A stretch of 64,000 nt of DNA, from assembly GCF_964340395.1 (NCBI RefSeq), contig NC_135554.1, positions 21,599,592 to 21,663,591 on the forward strand. Direction: 5' to 3'. The notes under the pieces were generated by a model. The model saw nothing but the letters and a program-made list of their open reading frames with translations. It made no database searches and was not told where the DNA came from. The position numbers and the translations under genes are program-made. Source of the DNA: Glandiceps talaboti. Lineage: Eukaryota; Hemichordata; Enteropneusta; Spengelidae. Below, piece after piece: positions 47,701 to 58,478 of this stretch. Position 1 is the first letter of the stretch; each line of letters opens with the position of its first letter.

Positions 47701-50700
47701 GAAATCGCAATGTTCGGCAACACGTGGCGTGATGCATGATGTCGGTAGATATATAAACATAGAGACGCAAGTGATGAACGTATTCAGTTATTCGTAGCCC
47801 GAAATTTCGTTATATAAATGACGTTTTTCCTCAAAATTTTGAAGAAACAAAACGTTTTTAGGTGACTTCTAAATCAATCAAATCAAACGATATATTAATG
47901 CGAGACAAGCTTTAGTTTTTAATTTGTTTTTGTGGACAATGTTCGATTTTCGACTGACGAATCCTGCGATTAGAATCTAACACGATCAATGCACCGTTCA
48001 GCAGCCAGACGAAAATGGTCGACATGTTTGTTGACCAGCCGAGAAGTGCATAAGGAACTTGTGAGGCAGTCCGAATAATAGATGTAAAATCCGACGTTTC
48101 GAATAAAAATTCTTCTTCAAGGTATTTTTAGGCAAGACATATTAGGTAAACATCTGAATATATCTGAAACACTTAGTTGACTTACTAGCCGACTGTACGA
48201 ATGCCATAGAACTTAGAAGGCATCGAATGAATAACATTGAAAAAAGTAAGCGTGAACCTGATTTGCGCACAGGAAAGAAAATCTTTTTGTTTCGTTATTT
48301 TTTTCACGATGAAGACTACGCGTAAATGGTCGTAGTTTGGGCTCATGAATAACGAACAATAGGTGTTTACTTTTTATTGTCTACAACCTAAAGTACATGA
48401 ATATGCGTTGAGACTTATGAATATTCACCGTAGTACATCGTAACTACTAGTAGTTACTAGTCTTTACTCGTAGCGACGCGTAATTACGATGCTTTTGATT
48501 TCGATGTCGTCCCTAACTGGTTCAACTTTTGTAAGTGTGAACACGGCTTCAGTAAACTTAGCCTATACCATAGCTAAACTGGTTCAACTTTTGTAAGTGT
48601 GAACACGGCTTCAGTAAACTTAGCCTATACCTTAGCTAAACTGGTTCAACTTTTGTAAGTGTGAACACAGCTTCAGTAAACTTAGCCTATACCATAGCTA
48701 AACTGGTTCAACTTTTGTAATTGTGAACACGGCTTCAGTAAACTTAGCTTACACCATAGCTAAACGGGTTCAACTTTGCAAGTGTGAACACGACTTCAGT
48801 AAGCTTGGACTGCACTAATGCTACACTAACTAAACTTTTGTTGGTATGAAATTAAGTATAAACGGTAAATTTGTCTTGTGATAACAAAAGTATTAAAACT
48901 TTTATAACTTTATCTTTCTAGCCCACCTGGTAAATACATTGATGTCAAGAAATCAAGTTATAAAAAATTGTCAAAATTTTTGGACGAAATGAAGAAAAAA
49001 GGTTTTATAGAAATGAAAGAACTACAAAAAGGTGTTGATAGTGTTACAGCAATACATAAAGAACATCCTGTGTAAGTATGAAAGTTTGTGTAGTCCATTG
49101 TATCATTACAGGAAACTACTCCTGAATGTGCATGCTACAGTCTTTATTAAAGAAATCTGGGACTGTTTTAACAAATAATCACTTTGTATGATAAGTTGAA
49201 TTATAGGGCATTGCGTTCGACACCCTTCAGTGGTTGGCTAAGATCATGTCACATGGTATGAACAAGTTTGAGTAAATTTGCATACTGAAAGGGCAGTAAT
49301 TGCTTACTGTTTGCCTGGCTTTCAGCCTCGGGGAAATAGTTGCAACATAACAGCCCTTAGTCATAGACATGTTATAGTCATAGACATGTTATAGTGCCCT
49401 CATTGTCAGGCAATAACTGTTAATTGTAGACTAAAAGATTCATCACAGTGGGTGTTCCTTTATTATCACTTGCTACAGATGACTGTCATGTGTGATAATG
49501 TATTGAGAATATCACAAATGTTCATCCACATGTCTCCCATGTGTTAGTCTAGAGGCTGTCCGTTGGGTTTGAATGTGAAGATGTCTTTACCCAAGATTAC
49601 TCACAATACCTCGTTGACATCCATACTACCCATGTATCCAATGAGCATCTCTTTCATAATGACTATGAAGGCAGTTGTCAGACTTTTTCTTTGAATGAAG
49701 TCATTCCTGACTACTTTAATCAAGTTTCCTACAACAATTATTTTCACAGGATAAGATCTTTCACAATACCCGAATACAGTACTGAATCTGTTCCAGAGAC
49801 TGAAACAGCGCCACCTAGTGGTGAATATCACCCACCAGAGATATTGGAATATTATAGCGTGAATGCGTTGACATTACCAGTGTTTCAATTTGCAGGATAT
49901 AAGTAAGTATGGTTACCATGTTAAAAAAGGAGACAAAAAAGCAATGTTAAAAGCCATTGGTTGTTGTTTTGTTTTTTTAAAATTCAGACTGTGGTCAGAA
50001 GTATTGTTAATTCTATGTTGAATAAATTGGCCCCATATAAGGACAAGACAGAATTCATGGGAACAAAATTTATTTTAAAGAGACATGGGAATTGTAGGGG
50101 ATTATTCTGCTGTTTATGTATGTAACTAGAAAAGCTGTACTAGCCAAGTGTTTATCACCCTTCCAAATAACCCCTCTGTCTGTTAACTTGCTCCTAACAA
50201 CTTTACAACACATCAATAGCACTTCAGTATATTGTTTAAACAGTCCCTGAAATAAAAGTTAAAAAAGATGTTTGAGCGAAGGCTCATTGTCAATGTTTAC
50301 ATGGCTGGAGCAGCACTTGAAATGGATAAAAAAAACCTAGAATTGAATGATAAATGGGCAGAATAGAATGAACTTACTATGTGCACCTGCCAACTATGTG
50401 CTGACAAGCATGAAAGATAGTTTCATGTCATATGTTAGTTGTCTAAGTACCTTTGGCCTTCTCTGATAAGAGTAAAGCAATGTACTTTTGGATTTACTAT
50501 GAAGGATGTCTGGAATGAATATTTTACATTGTAAATGATGAACATGTTTGTAGTTAACACAACACAATACAATACAATACAAATATGCGTACCTTTATAT
50601 CATTGTGGTCTGCTTTCAATATAGGAAAGGAGCTTGGCTAAAACAGCAGGAAGTCAGAAGTATTATTACAGAATATATTAAGATAAATAACTTAGTAGAT

Positions 50701-53700
50701 AAAAGGTAAGTATTACAAAAACATCCAAATATATGTCATATGAGTTATCATGATATTTCCTGTTTTCATATCAAATGTATTCCTGGACCATCTTTAAGCT
50801 AAAATTTATCTTAACATTGTTTAATTATCAAATTTTATCCGTAAAATTTATAACATGCCAGACTACTCCAGAACCATCGTACAGTACAGTTCAATGTGCC
50901 AATAAGAGTCAATCCACACAAAATGCTTTTTTTGAACATGCATGTCTTACAATGGTAAGTTTGGTCTTAAAAATGTTCAGATTTGATGATTGCCATATAT
51001 CCAGTGGTAAAGAATTGTATAGTCTTGGCACACAGTCAACAAAAATGATATCAAGGAAACAAAAGTATATTGGGATTCTATTTGATAAAATTGTGATTTA
51101 TTCAATTGATGTGGTTACTTGCAGTCAAGTGGCACTTGATCCTGTGTTAACCGATGCCCTGTTAAAGAAAGGAGAATACCATATATCACATTTGAAATGG
51201 GATGAGTTATTCCAAAGGTACGTGCTTTATCTTTTCTAAACTTCTTGACTCAGTCAGACCAGAATGTTTAGTTATTTCTGAGTTATCATTGTCACATTGT
51301 TATATAATCATAACAAGTTACTTTCCAAAGTTACATTTCCCCAAATTCTTTCAACAGGAAGTGTTTATTTTGCACTCACATGACATATTGCCTCTCATAA
51401 ATACATGTACCACAAGTAGCTGCTCTGTGTGGTGTGTTTAACACAGGAAACGTGTCAGGGATGTTCAAAGATGGCTGCGTGTGAGCAAGTGGCCCCTCGT
51501 ACAGGGCCCTCATACAGGGTTGACTGTACCACATCATCAGTAATGCCAGTATGTATAGAATAGTGTAGGTGAATACATCACTGGGACAACAAAGTTTCCC
51601 CACATTGCAGTTTATAGCTTTGTATATCCTGTGACAGCTTTTCATCTAGCCCATCAAATGAAATTCAAGATTCTTCTCTTCCAAAACCCTACCACACCTG
51701 ACAGACCACCGCAACTCTAAAAAGACTAGAAAATTCAGTTTTCAAATGTTCTTACAACCACCAACAGACAAATCTGAACAAGCTGAACTTGTTCACATAG
51801 AAGGTAAAGAAAGGAACTGGAATTAAATAACACTTGGCACAGCATGTTGGTAGTACAGAGATGTGTATTACATTCCATCATTTAAATAGAACACTTTTAA
51901 AAAATTTTTACATAATAGCTCATTCAAAGAAAGGAATTTCAAGTTCCCCTACCTTTTCATCTACACATAAAGAGGCCATAAAACTGTTCTTATCTAACCA
52001 TGAAATGTAATACACATCCTCTAGTTCCAACATGCTGTGTCAAGTGATATGTTGCCAGTTCCAAGATGCTTTGCATATCTCTCCATACAATGCCATTTAT
52101 TGTGTACGCACTGAGGAGGATGGTTGTCACCTGACTGTACCCTGGGTTTACCCATAAAATCCTGTTCTGTCATCGATGGCGTTCAGTCTTTGTTCTATAA
52201 AATCACTCATAATTAAAGAGGTAAACATGTCTTTCCATCATTTCATGATGAAAATGTTATTTCAAATGTAATAAAGACAAAACAAGACTAAATGTAACAA
52301 CGTAATCGACCTTCTCTCGCACAATGCATCTTGGAACCGGAAAATCGACTATTGTTTACTTTCTCTGTGTTCCATTTGTTCATGCTTACCTGTCACTAGT
52401 TGTAAAAGGAGTGTCATTTCACTGAAGCCTTTGTCATCTTAGATCAAAACTTCCTGCAGTGACCACTATTTTTTATTTCCATTGCATCTCTGTTCCAATC
52501 AATGAAATACAGGTGTTATAAAGCCATGGGTAACGGATACCATATCACATTTCCATTGCAACCAGCCATAAGAGATACCGGGGTAAAAAAGGGAAAGATA
52601 CCAGCAATAAATATCACTGTAGAACAAAGGACTGGTAACAAGAAGGTAATGAATTTCTTGTCATTGTTACTCCTTATGTCTAACCTTTCTATGCAAGGCA
52701 GCTGTCCAACTTCAGAGTAGAATCAAATCTAGGCATGAAAACTGGTTGTTTGGTAGAGCTATAGAAAAAGTTAGTTCAGAACAAAAGAATGATCCTGTGT
52801 AATCCTTATTAAGATACCATTAATGCTATGACCCAGGAATGAAACATTAAAGCCTGACACCCTATATTTAGGGTGTAATTACATAGAGTAGACTGTAAGA
52901 TACGTCATGACGTTCCGCCCTCTCCTCTCACAGGCCGATGTGTGAGGGCGCCCTGTCACAGTGTACCTTACAGACCATATATAGAGTTACTGTTACAGAA
53001 ACCAAGTCATTAAGGCCTGACACCCTGAATTGACACTATATTTTATCAACCAGTTAACTGACAGTATATTTTATCACCCGTAGGTGACACTTGTTCAAAA
53101 TCTTGAGACATTTGGGATTGAACCCAAGGCGTTTGGCCATAAAGTGCAAGTGAATGTTGCAGCAAGTACATCGCTAACTCCTGTAGCTGGTAAAACTAAC
53201 AGCCAACAAGTACTTATACAGGGGAACCAGATTAACTATATTGCTCAACTTTTACTAGGTAAGGTCTTGATGAAAGATTTACTCTAGAAATTATTTGTTA
53301 GTAATTAGATGTTATTCCTCGATATTTGTCTTCATTCAGCCAAGGAAAATATGAATGAACTAGGGGGCCTTTGTCACTACGAGTCATTAGACTCGTAGTG
53401 ACAACCCTTAGGTCACTAATATTTTCCGGCTGAATGAAGAAAAATATTAGAGAATAACATAATTATATAAGCGTCAGTAATATCAAAGAAAAATCTGGGA
53501 AAGTAATGGCAATTTTAAAAGTTTCGACTAATATTTCGAACACAGCAAAAGCAGTGACATAGACATGCGCTGTCGTGACATAGACATGTGTTGTCGTGAT
53601 GTAGAATGACCAGAGTATAAACTTGGCTTGTGCATGGTATAATTAGATATTATTCTCTGATATTTTTCTTCATCCTTTGGAGGAAAACATGAGTGAGCTA

Positions 53701-54443
53701 AATCCTTATGTAACAAAACCTGTATGTCTTGAGTAATTTTCAGCTGAATGACGAAAAAAGAATTGGAGAATTATGTAATCATACCTGTGCAAGTTTACAA
53801 TTCAAGAAAAATTTGGAGAAATCAGGTTTTGGTAAATCAAGATGTTGAAAAGAAATACATTGACATGACAAGCATATACATCAGGTATTTAATCAAGTGT
53901 AGTTTTGTAAGAATGACTATGTACGGTTCAAAGGTCATTTGCAAGTGGTTATGATGTAAAATATAAAATTCAAGTAATTTTGATGTCAAGGGTCAAATGT
54001 ATGCAATTGTGATATCATGGGTGATAACACAAGTTATTATTTTGATGTCAAAGGTCAAATGCATTTAATTTTGATGTTAAAAGTAAAAAACAAGTTATTT
54101 TTTATGTCAAAGGTCAAATGCAGGTAATTGTGATGTCAAAGGTAAAGGACAAGTTATTTTTGATGTCAAAGGTCAAATGCAGGTAATTGTGATGTCAAAG
54201 GTAAAGGACAAGTTATTTTTGATGTCAAAGGTCAAATGCAGGTAATTGTGATGTCAAAGGTATTAAAAGCACAAGTTGTTTTTGATGTCAAAGGTCAAAT
54301 ACATGTAATTTTGATGTCAAAGGTCAGAAACCTGCATATTCATTATGTATTTTATTTTCTTGTCAACAGATGAATTTCAAATTCCAAGGAAATACATCCA
54401 AGGATTAGAAAAAGCACCCAAGTCAGGAAAGAAGAAGAGATGA
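41366..54443 (+). CDS. EIF2D: EIF2D (ligatin), translation initiation factor (complete, 13 exons, 609 aa)
   Basis: EIF2D delivers initiator and other tRNAs to the ribosomal P site independently of GTP and helps recycle post-termination 40S complexes in the cytoplasm. Exons: 41366-41421, 42568-42758, 43823-43897, 44521-44719, 45292-45623, 46309-46426, 48922-49071, 49750-49902, 50625-50705, 51125-51217, 52513-52645, 53084-53258, 54370-54443. Every junction is GT-AG and in phase; the coding total is 1830 bases. The N-terminus MFHKPFRVKSNTAIKGSDRR is nearly the human one. Domain order is complete: pre-PUA/PUA, acidic linker, winged helix/SWIB, SUI1. Human EIF2D is about 584 residues; the excess is mostly in the acidic linker. 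The gene is divergent from SPEF2. Confidence 0.96.
43103..43388. mobile_element. Element with GGTTCCAAGATGC ends, copy 1 (EIF2D intron 2)
   Basis: It begins CCTGGTTCCAAGATGCATTG and ends AAATGCAGGAACCAGC. Its whole length aligns with the reverse complement of 52055-52340, including CCCAGGGTA-AGTCAGGTGAC. Confidence 0.75.
45292..50705 (+). CDS. EIF2D: EIF2D exons 5-9: acidic linker, winged helix and SWIB-like region (residues 174-451)
   Basis: Exon 5 (111 codons) is a poorly conserved E/D/T/S-rich linker, for example EIGSNVTELTANMAAVDIED, with no domain. Exon 6 begins EQMDELLFSCFCHALKS and continues KTDLPLLTSKFF. Exon 7 has KYIDVKKSSYKKLSKFL and MKELQKGVDSV. Exons 8-9 have HPPEILEYYSVNALTLPVF and KGAWLKQQEVRSIITEYI, the SWIB/MDM2-like fold of the family. 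Confidence 0.94.
46138..46186. mobile_element. TAGACTGTAAG-type palindromic element, left half
   Basis: TGGACTGTAAGGTATGTCG then GTGCCACCCTCATTGG; the right arm is missing. It lies in EIF2D intron 5. Confidence 0.55.
47052..48514. mobile_element. 1.46-kb DNA transposon with about 85-base terminal inverted repeats
   Basis: The left end AGGGGCGTCATCGAAATC continues through AAAGCATCGTAATTACGCG to GATGTACTACG. The right end is the reverse complement with very few mismatches, ending GATTTCGATGTCGTCCCT. The interior has no intact transposase frame, so it is non-autonomous. Neighbouring minisatellite units show what the empty site looked like: removing the element restores CTAAACTGG almost exactly, so any target duplication is very short or absent. 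The superfamily is not assigned. Confidence 0.88.
47520..47540 (-). other. Start-codon-plus-donor motif inside the transposon (possible relic first exon)
   Basis: On the minus strand CCTACCATGG is an optimal start context, followed by seven codons (MAAKREL) and a consensus GTAAGT donor. It could be the relic first exon of a spliced transposon gene or of a captured host gene. No phase-0 acceptor leading to a long frame was found downstream. Confidence 0.3.
51125..54443 (+). CDS. EIF2D: EIF2D exons 10-13: SUI1 domain (residues 452-609)
   Basis: Exon 10 has DPVLTDALLKKGEYHISHLK. Exon 11 has KKGKIPAINITVEQRTGNKK and exon 12 VTLVQNLETFGIEPKAFGHK, the SUI1/eIF1-like start-codon-sensing fold, followed by VLIQGNQINYIAQLLL. 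Exon 13 has IPRKYIQGLEKAPKSGKKKR and the stop at 54441-54443. The last intron contains a repeat array (53928-54327). Confidence 0.95.
51831..52046. mobile_element. Foldback MITE, about 215 bases (EIF2D intron 10)
   Basis: The left arm CACTTGGCACAGCATGTTGG then GATGTGTATTACATT faces the right arm AATGTAATACACATCC then CCAACATGCTGTGTCAAGTG. There is no coding capacity. It abuts the next element. Confidence 0.78.
52055..52340. mobile_element. Element with GGTTCCAAGATGC ends, copy 2, inverted (EIF2D intron 10)
   Basis: It begins CCAGTTCCAAGATGC and ends GCATCTTGGAACCGG, so its own ends form an inverted repeat. It is the reverse complement of 43103-43388 with scattered differences. Confidence 0.78.
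52889..52976. mobile_element. TAGACTGTAAG-type palindromic element, best full copy
   Basis: Left TAGACTGTAAGATACGTCA, core TTCCGCCCTCTCC and GATGTGTGAGGGCGCC, right GTGTACCTTACAGACC. The arms are mutually complementary, giving a hairpin. It lies in EIF2D intron 11. Confidence 0.78.
53302..53467. mobile_element. Near-perfect foldback element, copy 1 (EIF2D intron 12)
   Basis: The arms start ATGTTATTC and end GAATAACAT. Inside, CTTCATTCAGCC faces GGCTGAATGAAG, and at the centre TCACTACGAGTC-ATTA-GACTCGTAGTGA forms a perfect 12-base stem. There is no coding capacity. Confidence 0.85.
53640..53780. mobile_element. Same foldback family, diverged copy 2
   Basis: It starts AATTAGATATTATTCTCTG and continues TTTTTCTTCATC, and ends GCTGAATGACG then GGAGAATTATGTAAT. 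The central stem has decayed. It lies 170 bases from copy 1. Confidence 0.65.
53928..54327. repeat. About 58-bp repeat array rich in AAAGGTCA motifs (EIF2D intron 12)
   Basis: Repeated TTTTGATGTCAAAGGTCAAA units alternate with TGATGTCAAAGGTAAAGGAC. Eight GGTCA sites are spread over 400 bases; most sit in TGTCAAAGGTCA, one mismatch from a DR1 nuclear-receptor element. Confidence 0.9.
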
Positions 54444-56888
54444 TATTGTCAAGATTTTTTAAATTGTTAAATCCGAATGTAGATTTAAATTATGAAATAT
54501 TAAATATTTCTAATGCTCCATATGTACTTGTGTGTTGAGTGACTTTTACACAGTAGGACCATCTTTGAATTTGATGGGGATGTTGTGCTGTGTTTTTTGT
54601 TTGATTGGGAATAATCACACCATAGATGTGTATATTTTGCATCGTCGTAAACCACAGCCTCTTTTACAGCACCGTCCAAGACACATCACCAGATATTTTG
54701 TTGCTTCAGCAGAAATGCGTGCTGTGGCGAGCAAGAATGATATTTTGGTCAAAAATAAATTAAAACTACTTTGCAGATTGGTCTGATATTTGGTGAGGAT
54801 GTTTCCAGGGATATACCAGTAATGATCAAAATATTGCAATGACACCATCATTGATATAAGCATTTGATAGTGTACAATGTATATTTTTCTGCAAATGGCT
54901 AAAACTAAAAAAACTGTTAAGCTGAAAAAAAAACGTTCCTTCTGGATGTTTCTAAATTCTAGTCATGTCTAAATAACACATTGTTCAAAATAAAACTATC
55001 TGCCATCTTGGATTTGCAAAATAGGTCTGAAAATTATAACTTTTGGTCAAAAAACTTCAAATAAAAAACGACTAGGCTAAGTACACCAAGATTGATAGGA
55101 TGGTGTTAGTTAGGGGTGTTAATTGCAGTTGTTCTATAGACAACATAAACATTAATTTTTGTCAGTTAGGACACAATGTCATTGGCTCTGAATTTAAAGA
55201 CATTTAGGAGTACAACACGGAATCAATGTATCTTTTTTTTTGGAAGCCTAAATTAACACATGTTTGCATTTTCTGAGTCTCTTTAGAACTATATCAGCAG
55301 GTATGTGAACAAAATACAAGATTGGTCATGATACCAGTCAGTACCTTACTTGATGTGAAAGGAAGCCATTGAGAGGGACAGAGCAAACAAACATTCTAAC
55401 TTATTGTGTCAAAGCCAACAAGAAATTGTACAAATGTACTCTGTATAAACGACACCTTCCTAGGTTTATTTTGGTTCATACCATCAGAGAAAAATAGTGA
55501 ACCCCCTCCCTCATTCAGACCTTTAGAATTTTAAAGCTCCCACCTTCTTTAATTTGTTTTATGCCCTTTATTTGTCATAATGTTGACACATTGTTTGACA
55601 TGTACTGGATTAGCACCCTCTACCGGAGCTGATATTAAAGTCTGTGTAGCGGGTTATAACCAACTCCTTGTCTGAGTTGCTGCTGAAGTCGTATCAGTAT
55701 TGGATAGTGTAAGACAAAGGGGGATTTAGAAGGTGTGAATTGGGTTGACCTTTGTAGTTCAAGTAAAACCAGTCCAGCAAAGTCAGAAACCATATGCCTG
55801 CACATGGAAGTATAGGGGAAGCGTCCATGGTCTCAAGAATGAAATGTAAGGCCCGGACCAAAATAGTTTGCCAAAATTACGAGGAGAACTTAATTACGGA
55901 GAAAAATAGTTGTGGCGAGTAGTATTAAAAATAAATCATACTACTGTACCATGAATGGAGTAGTGACTGTACAGGGCACATTACCATTCAAAAGAAACGG
56001 TAAACATTTAAAAAACGAATTTTACACATATCTTCATATGAGCTACACTATAATATAAGACACGTCTCGTTGCTCAGCCCTATCAGGGCTTGTGAATGTT
56101 GTATGGCTTATTTGTTTCGCCGTGAACACTGCATACTGTGTGTGTCCCCATCCGAATGTGTACACTTTTATCTCAGTATTATCATCACCAAGCCTGGCAA
56201 GGGGTGATGAGACAGTGTGTACTTTATCTTCCCCCCCCCCCCCACCATAAAGTCTGCTTGTTCCTTTAGATAAGACTTTTTTGACGTCCAATATTATTCC
56301 ATAACATATATGTTCACGTGGCGCTGTCCTCAACAAAATAAAACCAGAAACAGTGACCTCCATCTGATAAAATAATTAAATTTTAACTTGTTGATTTCAG
56401 TCTAGATACTAACTCTACTCATGTTATCAGTAACCTGGGATACCACAATAGTGACGAAACATTTGACACGCACACATTTAACCCAGTAAGCTTTAATTCG
56501 CTATATATTTGGGCACAGCGTTACAACAGATAACAGAGTTAATAACAGTGGTTGGGGTCAAAAGTCAGCTTTATTTATAGTTGACAACAAGTAGTTAAAC
56601 GCAACACATAGAACTGACAAAACAAGAAACAAAAGAACAACAAAGTTAACTTACACATCTGTCGAGGAACATCAATTATTAAAGCCTCGTACAGGGATTT
56701 AAATTCCAGCAACACCGGTATGTATAGTATGTATCAGAGTACATGTCAATAGTTTTGTTCTGTTTACACTCATTGCTTCACATCACGCTAACCATTTTAC
56801 CAACTAATCAGGAACAAGCGCTTTACTTTGCTTGGTAACGCTGCCACCCCACTTTAATACGGTACACGTAACTGGGACTACTGGCCAG
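54444..56888. other. Intergenic region between EIF2D and the sulfotransferase gene
   Basis: EIF2D poly(A) candidates are ATTAAA at 54499-54504 and AATAAA at 54754-54759. The rest is AT-rich with a poly(C) run near 56229-56243. Short open frames lack splice signals or recognisable motifs. The sulfotransferase promoter and 5' UTR must lie toward the right end but could not be placed. Confidence 0.55.
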
Positions 56889-58049
56889 ATGAAGTCACAC
56901 TTCCTAGCGACCTTAGCCTTCATTTATTTGGCAGCTATTGTTACCTTAATTGTGCTGTACTTTAATCATCAATACGACGACAGCTACTCTTACAGATCCT
57001 ACACACACAGTGGGTTTGGACAAGGGCTGTTGCAGCAAGGATACAATATACTCCGAGAGACTGAGAACCAGACACATGTAGTACCCACCACGTCACCTTA
57101 TCAAACGGTAACGCCTGTCACAAGAACCAATATACTCATCGTCGCAGGTGCACGAACTGGTTCTTCGTTTGTTGGCGAATTTTTCGACACCAATCCAGAT
57201 ATTTTTTACCTCTTTGAACCACTTCATGAAATTCGTCAGTTTGAATTGAGACCTGGGATATCGATACACGGCGTAAATATTCTATCACAGATCTACAGGT
57301 GTAAATTTGAAGCGACGGAAGGCATGAACGAATACTTTAAACGGAAAAATGGCTGGACACAATCGTGTCAAACGTCAGGTCTAAAATTTGCTGAACAATG
57401 TTGCTACAACCATACTTCTGTTGCTACCAAAATTATCCGTTCTTTGGACGTGAGAGATTTTATTCCTCTCATTTTGGATAAAGAAGTTCGACTGAAACTG
57501 ATATACGTTGCTCGAGATCCTCGATCCATGATGGTTTCCCTTATGGCAATGTACCAAACACACTGGAACCCTGGAGTCAAGACTCTGAAAATACAGAGTG
57601 AGACAGATTTAAATGAAGCCTTACTTGACAGACTAAAACAATATTGTGACTCAAGTTTAAGAAATTTCCTTCTGTCCAAATCTAGTAGCTATGATCGCAG
57701 TTATGATTGGACAGACAACTACATGTTCTTGCGTTTCGAGGACATCGCTTTAAACAGTACAAAATACGCCCAGGTAATTTATGACTTTGTGGAATTAAAA
57801 TTACACGAAAATGTGAACAACTGGATTAAAACAAATACGAAAAGTACTAGCAAACGTGGTGGGTATAGTACGGTGAAAAATTCTTCGGCCATCGTGCATC
57901 AATGGCGCAAGAAAACGACATTTGGACTGATAGAGAGAATACAGACAACGGGAGTATGTGGAGAATATATGGATGTATTGCATTACAAGAAGATGAATTC
58001 GTTAAGTGACTTTAAAAATGATAGCTTTGTCCTATTAGACACTTTGTGA
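56889..58049 (+). CDS. Carbohydrate 6-O-sulfotransferase, type II Golgi membrane protein (intronless, 386 aa)
   Basis: It transfers sulfate from PAPS to a sugar hydroxyl; the family is the Gal/GalNAc/GlcNAc 6-O-sulfotransferases (CHST1/2/3/4/5/6/7 group). I chose the ATG at 56889; the frame is open further upstream but with no ATG. Residues 7-24 are one membrane anchor after a short cytoplasmic tail. A Ser/Thr-rich stem follows to about residue 80. The PAPS 5'-phosphosulfate loop is VAGARTGSSF (85-94); the 3'-phosphate motif is LIYVARDPRSMMVSL (204-218). The C-terminal VCGEYMDVLHY is the family's VCG-M--LGY motif. Sequons lie at N60, N174, N289, N331 and N377. The length is typical. Which sugar it uses cannot be told from sequence. 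The intact single exon fits the family, in which intronless coding regions are common. Confidence 0.93.
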   Translation: MKSHFLATLAFIYLAAIVTLIVLYFNHQYDDSYSYRSYTHSGFGQGLLQQGYNILRETENQTHVVPTTSPYQTVTPVTRTNILIVAGARTGSSFVGEFFDTNPDIFYLFEPLHEIRQFELRPGISIHGVNILSQIYRCKFEATEGMNEYFKRKNGWTQSCQTSGLKFAEQCCYNHTSVATKIIRSLDVRDFIPLILDKEVRLKLIYVARDPRSMMVSLMAMYQTHWNPGVKTLKIQSETDLNEALLDRLKQYCDSSLRNFLLSKSSSYDRSYDWTDNYMFLRFEDIALNSTKYAQVIYDFVELKLHENVNNWIKTNTKSTSKRGGYSTVKNSSAIVHQWRKKTTFGLIERIQTTGVCGEYMDVLHYKKMNSLSDFKNDSFVLLDTL

Positions 58050-58119
58050 CAATTCGAGAATTGTGTATGCATCATAGTTTTAAGGGTTAGCATTCGGTAA
58101 ACAATGTTAACGTTAAATC

Positions 58120-58150
58120 TAGACTGTAAGATATGTCTTATCGTTCAGCA
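58120..58150. mobile_element. TAGACTGTAAG-type element, end fragment
   Basis: TAGACTGTAAGATATGTC, then TTATCGTTCAGC; only the left end is present. It lies in the 3' flank of the sulfotransferase gene. Confidence 0.5.
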
Positions 58151-58318
58151 TTGTTAATATGTAAAGACCTGTAATGTTATTAGTTATTAACTTATAATAA
58201 CGTTGATGTAGCAAAAAAAATTACCGATAACGTACGTATTACAGTTAACTTTGTAATTATTAACACTGGCCAGGGATAACCGGGTAGTTCACTTGTGTTT
58301 TTTATAAATGTCAGACTC

Positions 58319-58478
<160 letters not shown>

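Larger units (their letters stand above)
46800..48835. repeat. 62-bp minisatellite in EIF2D intron 6, split by a transposon
   Basis: The unit contains CATAGCTAAACTGG, TTCAACTTTTGTAAGTGTGA and ACACGGCTTCAGTAAACTTA. One good copy plus degenerate ones lie left of 47052; about five good copies lie right of 48514. Adjacent right-hand copies differ by only a few bases, so the array amplified recently. The middle is occupied by the inserted element. Confidence 0.92.

Noticed and set aside
50775-51239. 154-codon plus-strand frame as an extra EIF2D exon
   Set aside because: Only its end (51125-51217) matches EIF2D; the upstream part is intron before a TTGCAG acceptor.
56043-56363. 106-codon minus-strand frame upstream of the sulfotransferase
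   Set aside because: It contains a poly(G) translation (GGGG) and nothing recognisable; it more likely lies in promoter or spacer DNA.
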